From positions 62,001-126,000 of the forward strand of contig NZ_PGFB01000005.1 in the NCBI RefSeq assembly GCF_002797855.1: a DNA stretch of 64,000 nt, written 5' to 3'. The notes below the pieces were generated by a model. It was not told the DNA's origin and searched no databases. It was given only the letters and a program-made list of their open reading frames with translations. Numbering within the stretch: position 1 is the first letter of the stretch; every line of letters begins with the position of its first letter. Below, in pieces: positions 19,131-28,138 of this stretch. Source of the DNA: Compostimonas suwonensis (lineage in GTDB: Bacteria; Actinomycetota; Actinomycetes; Actinomycetales; Microbacteriaceae). Made by a program: the position numbers and the translations under genes.

Positions 19131-19757
19131 TCAGAGGGTGGCGAGGATGCCCTGCATCGTGGTGATCTCGGCGGTCTGCCCGTCGATGATCTGCTGCGCC
19201 AGCGTGGCGACATCCGGGTTCTGTCCGTTGTCCAGCACCATCTGCGCCATCGTGACCGCGCCCTGGTGGTGGGTGATCATGCCCTCCAGGAACAGCCGGG
19301 TCGCCTCGACGCCGGTCGCGGCATCCAGGGCGGCCATGTCCTCCTCAGACATCATCCCGTCGCCGTGGTCCATGCCTTCCATCCCGCCCATGCCGGACAT
19401 GGAGTCGTCGTAGGGGATGCCCCAGTCCTCCAACCAGCCCTTCATGGTCTGGATCTCGGGGTCCTGGGCGGCCTTGACCTGCTGCGCGAGGTCGACGACC
19501 CGCTCGTCGATGCCGTCCTTGGCGAGGATCTGGTCGGCCATCTGGATGGCCTGCTCGTGATGCGGGATCATCATCGTCACGAACATCTCGTCCGCGGCGT
19601 TGAACGCGGCGTCGGCGGTGGCCGAGGGGGTGCTGCTGGTCATGCCGCCGGAGCCGTGATCCATGCCGGGCATGGAGCCGCCGGTCGGGGCGCAGCCAGC
19701 GAGCACGAGCGCGGCGGTGAGCGCGCCGGTCGTCAGCGCGAGAGTGCGGAAACGCAT
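19131..19757 (-). CDS. DUF305 lipoprotein, Met/His-rich, copper-associated
   Basis: 208 residues. A lipoprotein signal ends at LAGC (Cys22). Two DUF305 halves carry the hallmark MMIPHHEQAIQMADQIL (about residues 62-78) and GMITHHQGAVTMAQMVL (about 160-176). A Met/Gly/Asp-rich strip (SMSGMGGMEGMDHGDGMM) joins them, and another Met/His patch follows the signal. DUF305 proteins are regularly found with copper-resistance genes and probably bind or ferry copper outside the membrane. ATG 19757 follows AGGACACCCACC. Confidence 0.88.
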   Translation of the reverse strand: MRFRTLALTTGALTAALVLAGCAPTGGSMPGMDHGSGGMTSSTPSATADAAFNAADEMFVTMMIPHHEQAIQMADQILAKDGIDERVVDLAQQVKAAQDPEIQTMKGWLEDWGIPYDDSMSGMGGMEGMDHGDGMMSEEDMAALDAATGVEATRLFLEGMITHHQGAVTMAQMVLDNGQNPDVATLAQQIIDGQTAEITTMQGILATL

Positions 19758-19868
19758 GGTGGGTGTCCTTGTCTGTCAGTCGATTGGGGTGAGTTGATTC
19801 CTGCTGCCGCGAGTGGGCAGGCCGAGGCATCCTGCCGGGCACGAAGATCGCGCCGGGCAGGCCGGGAA

Positions 19869-20363
19869 TCAGGTTCGACTGATCGACAGGACGAGGAGGG
19901 AGGGTGGTCGCGGATGCGGCAGCGCCGCCAGCACGGTGCGCCCGTGCAAGCGCAGCAGCGCCAGCGCGACGCCGAGCCGCGCCAGGAGCACTGGGGCGAG
20001 CAGCACGATGGCGGCGGCCAGCAACGCGAGCACGCACACCATCATCAGCATCGAATGATCCGGCACCCCGCCCGAGGCCCCGCAATCCCCTGAGCAATGG
20101 TCGGCGGTGGCGCCAGTCCCCATCACGGCCGCACCATCGAGGGTGCTCGCCGGGTGAGTGGTGGACCCCATGTCGGAGCCGGGGGCATAGGAAGCCCCGA
20201 CACCCTCGCTGGCAGCTACGCCAGCGGCGTCGTGCCCGAACGTGAGCGTGCCGGCGAGGGTATGCATCGCCAGAAGGCCGGCGATCAGCAGAAGCGCGGT
20301 CGCGAACGTCATCAGCAGTCGCCGCAGTCCCGATGGGGACTGCACAACGCGCATGCGGTTCAC
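19869..20363 (-). CDS. DUF6153-type membrane protein
   Basis: 164 residues from GTG 20363, 7 bases after AAGGAG. Two hydrophobic helices (FATALLLIAGLLAMHTLAG near residue 25, and VCVLALLAAAIVLLAPVLLA near 120) flank an external loop with CSGDCG and His/Met residues. The C-terminus ends in PSLLVLSISRT. The protein encoded at 27410-27853 has the same plan, the same AGxLAMHxL helix and the same LSISRT tail. Such proteins accompany copper genes in actinobacteria; the Cys-His-Met loop suggests metal binding, which is inference. Confidence 0.7.
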   Translation of the reverse strand: MNRMRVVQSPSGLRRLLMTFATALLLIAGLLAMHTLAGTLTFGHDAAGVAASEGVGASYAPGSDMGSTTHPASTLDGAAVMGTGATADHCSGDCGASGGVPDHSMLMMVCVLALLAAAIVLLAPVLLARLGVALALLRLHGRTVLAALPHPRPPSLLVLSISRT

Positions 20364-20448
20364 GGCAGAACTCCTTCCCGCTCCCAGACTACCGCGGCGC
20401 GCTCCGAGCGCACTGGCGCGGGCCCGCCCGCCAGACTGCGCGCCATCA

Positions 20449-21066
20449 CTACCGGTCCGCGTCTCGGCGGGAAGCGCCGGTCGCGGCCCGGTGGGCCTTC
20501 TCCCGCAGTGCCAGCAGGGCGAGGGTGTCGTCCTTGATCTGAGTGCGGCCGAGCATTCCCCAGTGCGCGCTGAGGTGGTCTTCGAGGTAGCGCAACACCT
20601 GAGTGAACGGGACGGTGTGCCACGGCATCCCCGAGCCGGGCGGGGAGGTGGGGTTGCCGAACACGATCGTGCGGATCGTGTGCCCTTCCGGGGCCACCGT
20701 CCGTCCCGTCTCCAGTAGCTCGGCGACCAGCCGGGCGGCATCGTCAGGTGCACAGCACCCGAACCGGGTGAACGCGGCTTCCAGCACCGCCGGGTCATGC
20801 ATCGCCGGATTGGGGTGCGGGCGGCCTTCCTTGACCTCGCCGACGATCATGTCCGCCCCGCCCCCGGCGCCCAGGGCCGGGTCGAGCGGTGCGTCGGCTG
20901 TCCCGGACGCTCCCGGTGACCGGTGCAGGCGCACGGCGAGGATGTCGAGGTCGGTGATGGTGCGCGGCCCGGCGGGCCCGGTGGCGTCCAGCACCGGGTA
21001 TTCGGCGACGGTGAAGTAGCCGTTGACCCGCAGATAGGCCTGCACCAGCCCGACCGCCGTGTCCAC
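20449..21066 (-). CDS. Hypothetical protein with a possible PD-(D/E)xK-type core
   Basis: 205 residues from GTG 21066. I do not recognise a family by name. The pattern TDLDILAVRL (residues about 38-47) followed by MIVGEVKEG (about 73-81) has the D...ExK spacing of nuclease-fold proteins. The C-terminal half has conserved-looking FGNP and PFTQVLRYLEDHL segments. It sits between the DUF6153 and YHS genes in the copper operon, where a DNA-processing role would be unexpected, so function is open. Confidence 0.55.
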   Translation of the reverse strand: MDTAVGLVQAYLRVNGYFTVAEYPVLDATGPAGPRTITDLDILAVRLHRSPGASGTADAPLDPALGAGGGADMIVGEVKEGRPHPNPAMHDPAVLEAAFTRFGCCAPDDAARLVAELLETGRTVAPEGHTIRTIVFGNPTSPPGSGMPWHTVPFTQVLRYLEDHLSAHWGMLGRTQIKDDTLALLALREKAHRAATGASRRDADR

Positions 21067-21097
21067 GTCGCGCGCCGTCCTTCTTCAGTGGCGCGGG

Positions 21098-21379
21098 TCA
21101 GGCGGCGTGCGTGTAGCGCGCGGGGTCGGCGTCGAACAGCGGCCCGCACTCGGTGCAGCAGAACCAGTACCGGGTGCCCTGGTAGTCGCGGAACAGGCCG
21201 CGCTGCTCGGCCCAGGCCGGGTCGACCTGGTTGCCGGGCATCACCGGACAGGTCACCAGGTTCGTCGCTCCGGCCGGCGGCTCATGGTGGTGATGCTCGT
21301 CGTGAGCGCCGTGGTCATGCGAGCCGTGGTCGTGGTGATCGTGCGACCCGTGCTCGTGGTCGGTGTGGTCGTGGGTCAT
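21098..21379 (-). CDS. His-rich YHS-domain metal-binding protein
   Basis: 93 residues, ATG 21379 behind AGAAGGAGCACACC. Residues 1-33 are an extreme His/Asp/Glu-rich tail (about 16 His). Residues about 40-90 form a YHS-type domain with TCPVMPGNQVDP and the pair of cysteines in YWFCCTECGPLF, similar to metal-binding domains attached to copper ATPases. It lies 27 bases after the copA stop and is probably a small cytoplasmic copper binder or donor for the ATPase. Confidence 0.85.
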   Translation of the reverse strand: MTHDHTDHEHGSHDHHDHGSHDHGAHDEHHHHEPPAGATNLVTCPVMPGNQVDPAWAEQRGLFRDYQGTRYWFCCTECGPLFDADPARYTHAA

Positions 21380-21405
21380 GGTGTGCTCCTTCTGATGCGG
21401 GCGGT

Positions 21406-23694
21406 TCAGACGCGAACCGGGGCGGATTCCCGGGCCACCGGCGCGGCGGCGGGTGTCGGGGTGGGGAGGGGACGGAAGCGGCGCAGGCGGAGGCTGTTGG
21501 TGACGACGAAGACGCTGCTGAACGCCATCGCAGCTCCCGCGAGGATGGGGTTGAGGAGGGCGAGCATCGCGACCGGGAGGGCGGCGACGTTGTACGCGAA
21601 CGCCCAGAACAGGTTCCCCTTGATCGTGCCCAGGGTGCGGCGGGCCAGCCGGATCGCGTCCGGGACCAGCACGAGGTCGCCGGAGACGATGGTCAGGTCC
21701 GCGGCGGTGATGGCCGCGTCGGTGCCGGTGCCCATCGCAATGCCAAGATCGGCGGCGGCGAGTGCGGCGGCGTCGTTGACGCCGTCGCCGACCATCGCGA
21801 CCACCCGGCCCGCGGTCTGCAGATCGCGGATGGTGTCGAGCTTGCCCTGCGGAGTGACCCCCGCTCGCACATCCCGGATGCCGACCTGGTCGGCGATCGC
21901 CCGGGCGGCACCGGGGTTGTCGCCGGTGAGCAGGATCGGGGTCAAACCGAGCTCCCGGAGCCGTGCGACCGCCTCACGGCTGGTGGGTTTGATGGTGTCG
22001 GCGACGCTGATCGCCCCGCGCACCTGCCCGTCCCACGCCACCACCGTCACCGTCGCCCCCGCCGCCTCGTCCGCCGTGATGGTGTCGACAAGGTCGGCGG
22101 GGATGGGGAGGGACCATTGGGTGGTGATCCAGGAGGCGCGGCCGGCGGCGACCAGGCGGCCGTCGACGATGCCCTGCACGCCCTGCCCGGCCTCGGCTTG
22201 GAACGATTCCACTGCCGCGAGCGGGCTGCTGGCTGCTGCGGTGATGGCGCGGCCGATGGGGTGTTCGGAGCCGTGCTCGAGCGCGGCGGCGATCTGCACC
22301 AGTTCCGTCTGGTCGGTGCCGGGAGTCGGATGCGTAGCGGTGACGGTCATGGTGCCGGCGGTGATGGTGCCGGTCTTGTCCAGCACGACCGTGTCGATGC
22401 GGCGGGTCTGCTCCAGCACCTGGGGTCCGCGGATGAGGATGCCCAGCTGCGCGCCACGACCGGTGCCGACCAGCAGCGCGGTCGGGGTCGCCAGCCCGAG
22501 CGCGCACGGGCACGCGATGATCAGCGTCGTCACCGCGGCGGTGAACGCGACCTCCGGGGAAGCGCCGACCACCAGCCACACCGTGAACGCGACGATCGCG
22601 AGGGCGATGACGATCGGGACGAAGATCGCGGAGACACGGTCGGCGAGGCGCTGCACCTGCGCCTTCCCGGTCTGCGCCTCCTCCACCAGCCTGGCCATCC
22701 GGGCCAGCTCCGTGTCCGCGCCGACCCGGGTGAGCTCCACCAGCAGCCGGCCCCCGGTGTTCACCGTGGCGCCGACCACCTTCGAGCCGGGGGCGACCTC
22801 GACGGGGACGGACTCGCCGGTTAGCATCGACTCGTCCACCGCGGAGACACCTTCGGTGACGACACCGTCGGCGGGGATCTTCTCCCCGGGTCGCACCACC
22901 ACGATGTCGCCGGGGATCAGCTGGGCGACGGGGACGCGCTGTTCGCTACCTGCGCGGAGGACGACGGCGTCTTTCGCGCCGAGCTCCAGTAGGGCGCGCA
23001 GGGCTTCCCCGGATTGCCGCTTGGCGCGGGTCTCCAGGTAGCGGCCGAGGAGGATGAACACCGTCACCAGGGCGGCGACCTCAAGGTACACCTCGTGACC
23101 GCCGGCCTGCGGGGTGCCGACGAAGGTGACGCTCATCCGCATCCCTGGCATGCCGGCACCGCCGAAGAACAGCGCATACAGCGACCAGCCGAACGCGGCC
23201 AGCACCCCGACACTGATCAGGGTGTCCATCGTCGCCGCCCCGTGGCGGGCGTTGATCGCCGCGGCGCGGTGGAACGGCCACGCCCCCCACACCACCACCG
23301 GCGCCGCCAGGGTCAGGGTCAGCCACTGCCAGTAGGTGAACTGCAGCGCCGGGATCATCGACAACACCGCCACCGGCACCGCCAGGACCGTCGAGACGAT
23401 CAGCCGCTGCCGCAACGACACCAACTCCGCATCCCGCGGCGCTGTGGCCTGTTCGTCAATGGCCTCGGTGGCCGGTGGGGCGGGGACGGATGCCCCGTAC
23501 CCGGCCTGCTCGACCGCCGCGATCAGCTCCTCCACCGGCACCGCGGACTCGGCGTGCACGCGGGCCTTCTCCGTGGCGAAGTTGACCGTCGCCGCCACCC
23601 CGGGCAGCTTGTTCAGCTTCCGCTCCACCCGCGTCGCGCACGACGCGCAGGTCATCCCGGTGATGTCGAGATCCACATCCGTGGTCGTGGTCAT
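21406..23694 (-). CDS. copA: Copper-exporting P1B-1 ATPase CopA
   Basis: 762 residues from ATG 23694, overlapping the copZ stop (ATGA). The N-terminal heavy-metal domain has GMTCASCA (Cys16/Cys19). The core contains TGES (LTGESVPV), the membrane motif [15 protein letters not shown] ([12 protein letters not shown]), SEHPIGRA and [10 protein letters not shown]. These are the residues of Cu(I) exporters of the CopA/CtpV class, and the length is normal. It works with CopZ and CsoR of the same operon. The second ATPase of the island (12985-15582) differs at the membrane metal site. Confidence 0.95.
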   Translation of the reverse strand: MTTTTDVDLDITGMTCASCATRVERKLNKLPGVAATVNFATEKARVHAESAVPVEELIAAVEQAGYGASVPAPPATEAIDEQATAPRDAELVSLRQRLIVSTVLAVPVAVLSMIPALQFTYWQWLTLTLAAPVVVWGAWPFHRAAAINARHGAATMDTLISVGVLAAFGWSLYALFFGGAGMPGMRMSVTFVGTPQAGGHEVYLEVAALVTVFILLGRYLETRAKRQSGEALRALLELGAKDAVVLRAGSEQRVPVAQLIPGDIVVVRPGEKIPADGVVTEGVSAVDESMLTGESVPVEVAPGSKVVGATVNTGGRLLVELTRVGADTELARMARLVEEAQTGKAQVQRLADRVSAIFVPIVIALAIVAFTVWLVVGASPEVAFTAAVTTLIIACPCALGLATPTALLVGTGRGAQLGILIRGPQVLEQTRRIDTVVLDKTGTITAGTMTVTATHPTPGTDQTELVQIAAALEHGSEHPIGRAITAAASSPLAAVESFQAEAGQGVQGIVDGRLVAAGRASWITTQWSLPIPADLVDTITADEAAGATVTVVAWDGQVRGAISVADTIKPTSREAVARLRELGLTPILLTGDNPGAARAIADQVGIRDVRAGVTPQGKLDTIRDLQTAGRVVAMVGDGVNDAAALAAADLGIAMGTGTDAAITAADLTIVSGDLVLVPDAIRLARRTLGTIKGNLFWAFAYNVAALPVAMLALLNPILAGAAMAFSSVFVVTNSLRLRRFRPLPTPTPAAAPVARESAPVRV

Positions 23695-24047
23695 GAGGCT
23701 GAGGCGAGGCTGTAGCCGGCCTCCTCCACCGCCGCCCGCACCCGCTCCGCATCCACCGGCGCGGCGCCGGACACCGTCACCGTGGACACGCCGCCGGCGT
23801 GCAGGTCGACGGCGACATTGGAGACGCCGTCGATCGCGGAGACCTCTTCGGTGACGCTGCGTACGCAGTGCGAGCAGGTCATCCCCTCCACCAGGAACTG
23901 CGCCGACACGGTGTCACCCGCCGCCGTCTGCTGCACCGGCGTGCCGGTGTCGGTGGCTGCCGTGCTGTGGGAGGTGGGGCTGCAACAGGCGCACCCGCCC
24001 CCGCTGGTCGCCTGCAGGCCGAGGTCCTGGAATCCCTGTCCGGTCAT
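23691..24047 (-). CDS. copZ: CopZ-type copper chaperone with Cys-rich N-terminal extension
   Basis: 118 residues, ATG 24047 behind GAAGGGAGCACATC. The C-terminal 70 residues are a heavy-metal-associated domain with GMTCSHC (Cys58, Cys61). The first 45 residues are an added tail with CACC (19-22), giving a second potential metal site that ordinary 68-residue CopZ lacks. It is coupled to copA through ATGA and would hand Cu(I) to it. Confidence 0.88.
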   Translation of the reverse strand: MTGQGFQDLGLQATSGGGCACCSPTSHSTAATDTGTPVQQTAAGDTVSAQFLVEGMTCSHCVRSVTEEVSAIDGVSNVAVDLHAGGVSTVTVSGAAPVDAERVRAAVEEAGYSLASAS

Positions 24048-24097
24048 GATGTGCTCCCTTCAAGAGCCTTGCGTGAATGTGAGTGGGGGGAGATGTC

Positions 24098-24382
24098 TTA
24101 GGAGCGCACGAGGCGGGCGATCGCGGCGTTGGCCTCACGGAGCTTCTCCTCCGCGACCGGTCCGCCCTCTGCGGTCGCCTGCGCGACGCAGTGCCCGAGG
24201 TGGTCTTCCAGCAGTGTCAGCGCGACCGACTCCAGCGCCTTGGTCACCGCGGACACCTGGGTGAGGATGTCGATGCAGTACACGTCCTCATCGACCATCC
24301 GCGCGATCCCGCGCACCTGTCCTTCCGCGCGTCGCAGCCGCGCCAGCAGCGCCTGCTTGTCGTCGACATATCCGTGTGCCAT
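24098..24382 (-). CDS. csoR: CsoR copper-sensing repressor
   Basis: 94 residues from ATG 24382, 8 bases after GGAGG; the GTG three codons upstream is less well placed. With this start the copper ligands fall at Cys36, His61 and Cys65, the same numbers as in Mycobacterium tuberculosis CsoR. The fold signature LRRAEGQVRGIARMVDE is intact. The gene is the first of the leftward copper operon, and a CsoR-type palindrome lies 25 bases upstream, so autoregulation is expected: copper binding releases the repressor. Confidence 0.93.
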   Translation of the reverse strand: MAHGYVDDKQALLARLRRAEGQVRGIARMVDEDVYCIDILTQVSAVTKALESVALTLLEDHLGHCVAQATAEGGPVAEEKLREANAAIARLVRS

Positions 24383-24406
24383 TCCGACCACCTCCGATCC
24401 CGATGC

Positions 24407-24425
24407 TATACCCGCTGGGGGTATA
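24407..24425. promoter_or_regulatory. CsoR operator between csoR and the P-loop NTPase gene
   Basis: Palindrome TATACCC-gctgg-GGGTATA, the TACCC/GGGTA type bound by CsoR. It lies between divergent genes, so it may control the copper operon to the left and the short operon to the right. Confidence 0.85.
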
Positions 24426-24475
24426 AGGTGCTTTCGCGGTCGGATATTCCCGACCGCACAGACAGGAGGGCGAAC

Positions 24476-24997
24476 GTGACCAACTGGTACGTGATCACGG
24501 GTGGGCCGAGCTCAGGGAAGACCACCACCGTGAATCTGTTGCGCGACCGCGGCTACACGACGACGATCGAGCACGCCCGCCACTACCTTGACCTGCAGCG
24601 CATCGCCGGTCGCACCGTCGAGGAGGTCCGCGCCAAGCAGCGCGAGTTCCAGCGCGGCGTGCTGGACATGCAGCTCGCCGAGGAAGCCGCCCTCGATCCC
24701 GCCACGACGGTGTTTCTGGACCGGGCCATCCCGGACTCGCTGGCCTACTACCGCTTCCTGGAGCTCGAACCCGACCCGATCCTGGTGGCCGCGCTCGAGC
24801 AGGTGGACTACCGCACGACGTTCATCTTGGACCTGCTGCCGCTGGCGCCGGACTACGCGCGCACCGAGGACACCGCCGCCCAGCAGCGGATCCATCACCT
24901 GCTCACCGAGGTATACGCGGCGCTGCCGTTCCCGATCGTGCACGTCCCAGTACTCGGGGCGCAGGAGCGGGTCGACTTCATCCTCGACCGGCTCTAA
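24476..24997 (+). CDS. P-loop NTPase, AAA_28/NadR-kinase-like
   Basis: 173 residues from GTG 24476 behind ACAGGAGGGCGAAC. A Walker A motif lies near the start (GGPSSGKTT, residues 9-17). TVFLDRAIPDSLAYYRF in the middle is typical of the AAA_28 (PF13521) nucleoside-kinase-like family, and the C-terminus has LGAQERVDFILDRL. The substrate is unknown. It is transcribed away from csoR and shares its operator region, so it may be induced by copper. Confidence 0.75.
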   Translation: MTNWYVITGGPSSGKTTTVNLLRDRGYTTTIEHARHYLDLQRIAGRTVEEVRAKQREFQRGVLDMQLAEEAALDPATTVFLDRAIPDSLAYYRFLELEPDPILVAALEQVDYRTTFILDLLPLAPDYARTEDTAAQQRIHHLLTEVYAALPFPIVHVPVLGAQERVDFILDRL

Positions 24998-25058
24998 GCG
25001 CCGGTCGCCACTCCCGGGCGGCTACTGCCCGGGTGTGGGAGGCAGGACTCCTCATAAC

Positions 25059-25075
25059 ATACCCCCCTAGCGTAT
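25059..25075. promoter_or_regulatory. Second CsoR-like box upstream of the copper-storage gene
   Basis: ATACCCCCCTAGCGTAT is an imperfect version of the CsoR palindrome, 84 bases upstream of the Cys-rich protein start, within the 161-base gap after the NTPase gene. Confidence 0.6.
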
Positions 25076-25158
25076 GCAAGCCGGTCGCCGACCGCTGCCG
25101 CCCGGCCTACGGTTCTTCGCAACCGGCCCGATACGGGCCGACGAGAAGGAGGACTGAG

Positions 25159-25563
25159 ATGACCATCGCAGATCAGATGCTCCGGACCCACCCGAAGGAT
25201 CTGGGAGACCTCGATCAGGCGGCACTGCTGGCCTGCATTCAGGCCTGCATCGAGTGCGCCCAGGCGTGTAGCGCGTGCGCCGACGCCTGTTTGAGCGAGG
25301 ACATGATCGCCGACCTCACCAAGTGTGTGAGGACCAACCTCGACTGCGCGGACCTGTGCGAGACAACCGGTCGCATCCTGTCGCGGCGCACCGGCTACGA
25401 CGCGAACGTCACGCGGGCCACCCTGGAAGCCTGCCGCACCGCGTGCGCGGCCTGCGCCGACGAATGCGAACAGCACGCCGGCATGCACGAGCACTGCCGG
25501 GTGTGCGAGGAAGCCTGCCGGAGGTGCGAGCAGGCCTGCGAGAAGCTGCTCGGCCTGCTGTGA
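25159..25563 (+). CDS. Four-helix-bundle copper-storage protein (DUF326/Csp)
   Basis: 134 residues, ATG 25159 behind AGAAGGAGGACTGAG. About 18 cysteines are arranged as CxxxC and CxxxCxxC repeats along helices (ACIQACIECAQACSACADAC; CRTACAACADEC; CRVCEEACRRCEQAC), the pattern of the Csp family that holds many Cu(I) ions inside a four-helix bundle. There is no signal peptide, so it would be a cytosolic (Csp3-like) copper store. The next gene begins at its stop codon. Confidence 0.9.
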   Translation: MTIADQMLRTHPKDLGDLDQAALLACIQACIECAQACSACADACLSEDMIADLTKCVRTNLDCADLCETTGRILSRRTGYDANVTRATLEACRTACAACADECEQHAGMHEHCRVCEEACRRCEQACEKLLGLL

Positions 25564-26051
25564 GCGACCACACCCCGCACGAACGGGCCTCGCACGCCGG
25601 CGGCGCGAAGAGCTACCTCCGCCTGCTCATCGCCCTGGCCCTGAGCCTGGTGGTGATGTACTTCTTCACGTTCGCACTGATCAACGTCGTCGGCGATCTC
25701 TACCTGAACATCAGCAACCTCTACATGGCCCTGATGATGGTGTTCCCGATGGGCATCATCATGATCGCGATCATGTGGCGCATGTTCCCAAACAAGCCGC
25801 TCAATATCGGGCTCATCATCGCATTCGCCCTGCTCACGGTCGGCGCGTTCTTCATGGGAAGGGCCGCAACGTTCGTGGGAAATCAGCAGTTCCTGGACTC
25901 AATGATCCCCCACCACTCCCGAGCCATCCTGCTTTGCGAACAGTCGAACATCACCGACCCGGAAATCAAAGACCTCTGCGGCGGGATCGTCGAGTCCCAG
26001 CAACAAGAAATCGATCAGATGAAGGACATCCTGCAGCGGCTCGGGAACTAA
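25560..26051 (+). CDS. Membrane-anchored DUF305 protein
   Basis: 163 residues from GTG 25560, overlapping the copper-storage gene stop (GTGA). Three hydrophobic helices (residues about 22-45, 52-75 and 82-105; Met-rich YMALMMVFPMGIIMIAIMWRM) precede one DUF305 unit with SMIPHHSRAILLCEQSN. In related proteins this domain faces outward and binds metal. Together with the storage protein it forms a two-gene copper unit. It is convergent with acetate kinase, and the two stop codons overlap by 4 bases. Confidence 0.85.
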   Translation: MSDHTPHERASHAGGAKSYLRLLIALALSLVVMYFFTFALINVVGDLYLNISNLYMALMMVFPMGIIMIAIMWRMFPNKPLNIGLIIAFALLTVGAFFMGRAATFVGNQQFLDSMIPHHSRAILLCEQSNITDPEIKDLCGGIVESQQQEIDQMKDILQRLGN

Positions 26052-27199
26052 ACGGGCCCTGCTAGATCAGCGTCGGGCCGAGTCACCGCGGCGAGAGACT
26101 GCCGGGCGATCTCGAACTCCTCGTTTGTGGGCACGACCAGGACGGCGGTCGAGGAGCGGGGGTCGGAGACCGTCCGCGGCTCCCGCCCCGCCGGCGCGCG
26201 GTTGCGCTCGTCGTCGAGGCAAATCCCGAGACGCTCCATGCCGGAGACGGCGGCGGCGCGAGTCGCCGGGGCATTCTCGCCCACACCGCCGGTGAACACG
26301 ATCGCGTCGGCGCCGCCGAGCTGGCCGAGGTAGGCGCCGAGGTAGTGCCGCAGCCGGTGGTGGTAGACCTCCAGCGCCGCGGTCGCGGCGGGATCGCCGG
26401 CGACCGCGGCAGCGTGGATGTCGCGCATGTCCTCGGTGCCGGCCAACGCGCGCAAGCCGCTCTCGCGGGTCAGCAGCTCCTCGAGCTCGTCCCAGCCGTG
26501 GCCCGCTCGGCCGAGGGCGATGAGCACTCCGGGATCGACGTCGCCGGCGCGGGTGCCCATGACGAGTCCTGCCAGGGGCGTCATGCCCATCGAGGTGTCC
26601 ACGGACCGTCCGCCGGCGATCGCGCAGGCGGAGGCGCCGTTGCCCAGATGGAAGACGATCAGCCGCAGCTCCGACAGCGGCCGCCCCAGCAGCTCGGCCG
26701 CGCGGACGGAGACGTACTGGTAGGAGATGCCGTGGAACCCGTACCGGCGGATCCGATGCTGCTGGACGAGCTCCGGCGGCAGCGCGTAGACGGTGGCTGC
26801 CGGCGGCAGGGTGCGGTGGAACGCAGTATCGAACACCGCGACGTTCGGGATGCCGGGGAACACGGCACGGGCGGCGCGGATGCCCGCGAGATTGAGCGGG
26901 TTGTGCAGCGGCGCCAAGACGGCGAGCTCGTCGATCTGCTGCTCCACCTCGTCGGTGATCAGCGTCGCGGAGTCGAACCGGCTGCCGCCGTGCACCACAC
27001 GGTGGCCGATGATCGCGACGGGTTCGTCGCGCAGCTTCGCAAGCAGATCTCGGATCACGGCGTCGTGCGCCGCCGGCTCGCCGCGATCCGTGTCGAGCCG
27101 TTCCACGAGGCCGCCCCGGATCGACGAGCCCGACTGCCCGTCGACCAGCTGCCACTTGACCGAGGAGGAGCCCGCGTTCAGCACCAACACGACGGTCAT
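26048..27199 (-). CDS. ackA: Acetate kinase
   Basis: 383 residues from ATG 27199 behind GGGGAGCTGCGG. It converts acetyl-phosphate and ADP to acetate and ATP. The N-terminal LVLNAGSSSVKWQ signature, HRVVHGG, VFDTAFHRTLP, the IRRYGFHGISYQYV block, the nucleotide-binding LGNGAS and the DTSMGMTPLAG segment are all present. The C-terminal VFTGGVGENAPATR matches the family. It is separated from xfp by 8 kb but lies on the same island, giving a two-step phosphoketolase route to ATP. Confidence 0.95.
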   Translation of the reverse strand: MTVVLVLNAGSSSVKWQLVDGQSGSSIRGGLVERLDTDRGEPAAHDAVIRDLLAKLRDEPVAIIGHRVVHGGSRFDSATLITDEVEQQIDELAVLAPLHNPLNLAGIRAARAVFPGIPNVAVFDTAFHRTLPPAATVYALPPELVQQHRIRRYGFHGISYQYVSVRAAELLGRPLSELRLIVFHLGNGASACAIAGGRSVDTSMGMTPLAGLVMGTRAGDVDPGVLIALGRAGHGWDELEELLTRESGLRALAGTEDMRDIHAAAVAGDPAATAALEVYHHRLRHYLGAYLGQLGGADAIVFTGGVGENAPATRAAAVSGMERLGICLDDERNRAPAGREPRTVSDPRSSTAVLVVPTNEEFEIARQSLAAVTRPDADLAGPV

Positions 27200-27366
27200 C
27201 CGCAGCTCCCCAGGTGCCTCATCGTCATCGTCCTCGGATTCTACGGGGGCGCGCACCCCACGCCTTGCGCCCTTCGACCAGTCCAACCTGGCCGCCGCCC
27301 CGGCCCCGGATCGCTTGATCGGCTCGGGGCTGGGTGCCACCGCGGGGATTCCGTCGCGTGAGGGCT

Positions 27367-27383
27367 GTACCCGGAGGGGGTAC
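27367..27383. promoter_or_regulatory. Third CsoR-like box
   Basis: GTACCC-ggagg-GGGTAC is a perfect inverted repeat with 6-base arms, of the TACCC/GGGTA type, 26 bases upstream of the second DUF6153-type gene. Confidence 0.75.
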
Positions 27384-27409
27384 TGTTGGGGTTGGAAAGG
27401 CGGACAGGA

Positions 27410-27853
27410 ATGCGAGGAATCCGGGCGGCGCTGCAGCCAGCCGGCGCCACACGTCGCATCGCCTTGCTCGGCTTCGGTGTGGCCATCGCCGTGATCGCCG
27501 GCATCCTTGCCATGCATTCGTTGAGCCTGGAGGACAATCAGACCGGCTCCGTCACACCGGCCGTGTCGGTCGTGTCAGCCCAGGCGGAGCCCGTCGCGGC
27601 GACCGCGCCAGTGTCGTCATCCGATTCGGAGGGATGCGACACCATCGTCTGCACGCCCGGCCATGCGCTGGGCGCGATCGCCTGCGTCCTGGCCCTGCTG
27701 CTGACACTGTCGCTCCTGATCCTGGTGGATCGGTCCCGTTGGGACGAGCTCCTTGCGCTGCTTCGGCGTCACCTGTCGGTGATGCCGACGCCGCGGGGTC
27801 TTGCGTTGCGGGCTGCTCCTTCCCTCGTCACCCTGTCGATCAGTCGCACCTGA
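27410..27853 (+). CDS. DUF6153-type membrane protein, second copy
   Basis: 147 residues from ATG 27410; GAAAGGCGGACAGG precedes it and the CsoR-like box rules out longer starts. Two helices (LLGFGVAIAVIAGILAMHSL and AIACVLALLLTLSLLILVD) flank a loop with CDTIVCTPGH. The tail PSLVTLSISRT repeats that of the 19869-20363 protein. Sequence identity in the loop is low, so the copies have diverged. Probably part of a copper-induced transcript running into the genes downstream. Confidence 0.7.
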   Translation: MRGIRAALQPAGATRRIALLGFGVAIAVIAGILAMHSLSLEDNQTGSVTPAVSVVSAQAEPVAATAPVSSSDSEGCDTIVCTPGHALGAIACVLALLLTLSLLILVDRSRWDELLALLRRHLSVMPTPRGLALRAAPSLVTLSISRT

Positions 27854-28138
27854 TCCACGACGTCGCGCCGCGAATGGTGCGCGCGAGAGCTCGGTGCGTG
27901 TTGGTTCACTGATTTCGCCGGAGTACGCGCCCGGCTGAACCGCCGCCGGCTGCACTAGGGCGTCGCCGCGAGTGGGTGGCTGCGCGAACCGTTCACGCAC
28001 AGCCCTGCCTCTCCGACCTCGCCGCCCGCGGCCGGCGCACCCCCGGCACCGCGATCCGTTACCTGCCCCCGAGCATCGGGACGCCGTCGCCGACGCCGCG
28101 GCGGCCACGCCCCCGATCTACGACCCGTGAAGGATCTG
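27854..28138 (+). other. Gap upstream of the small peptide and M23 genes
   Basis: 285 bases. Apart from a ribosome site (GAAGGA) at its right end, I see no gene, repeat or convincing promoter. GC content stays high. Confidence 0.4.
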
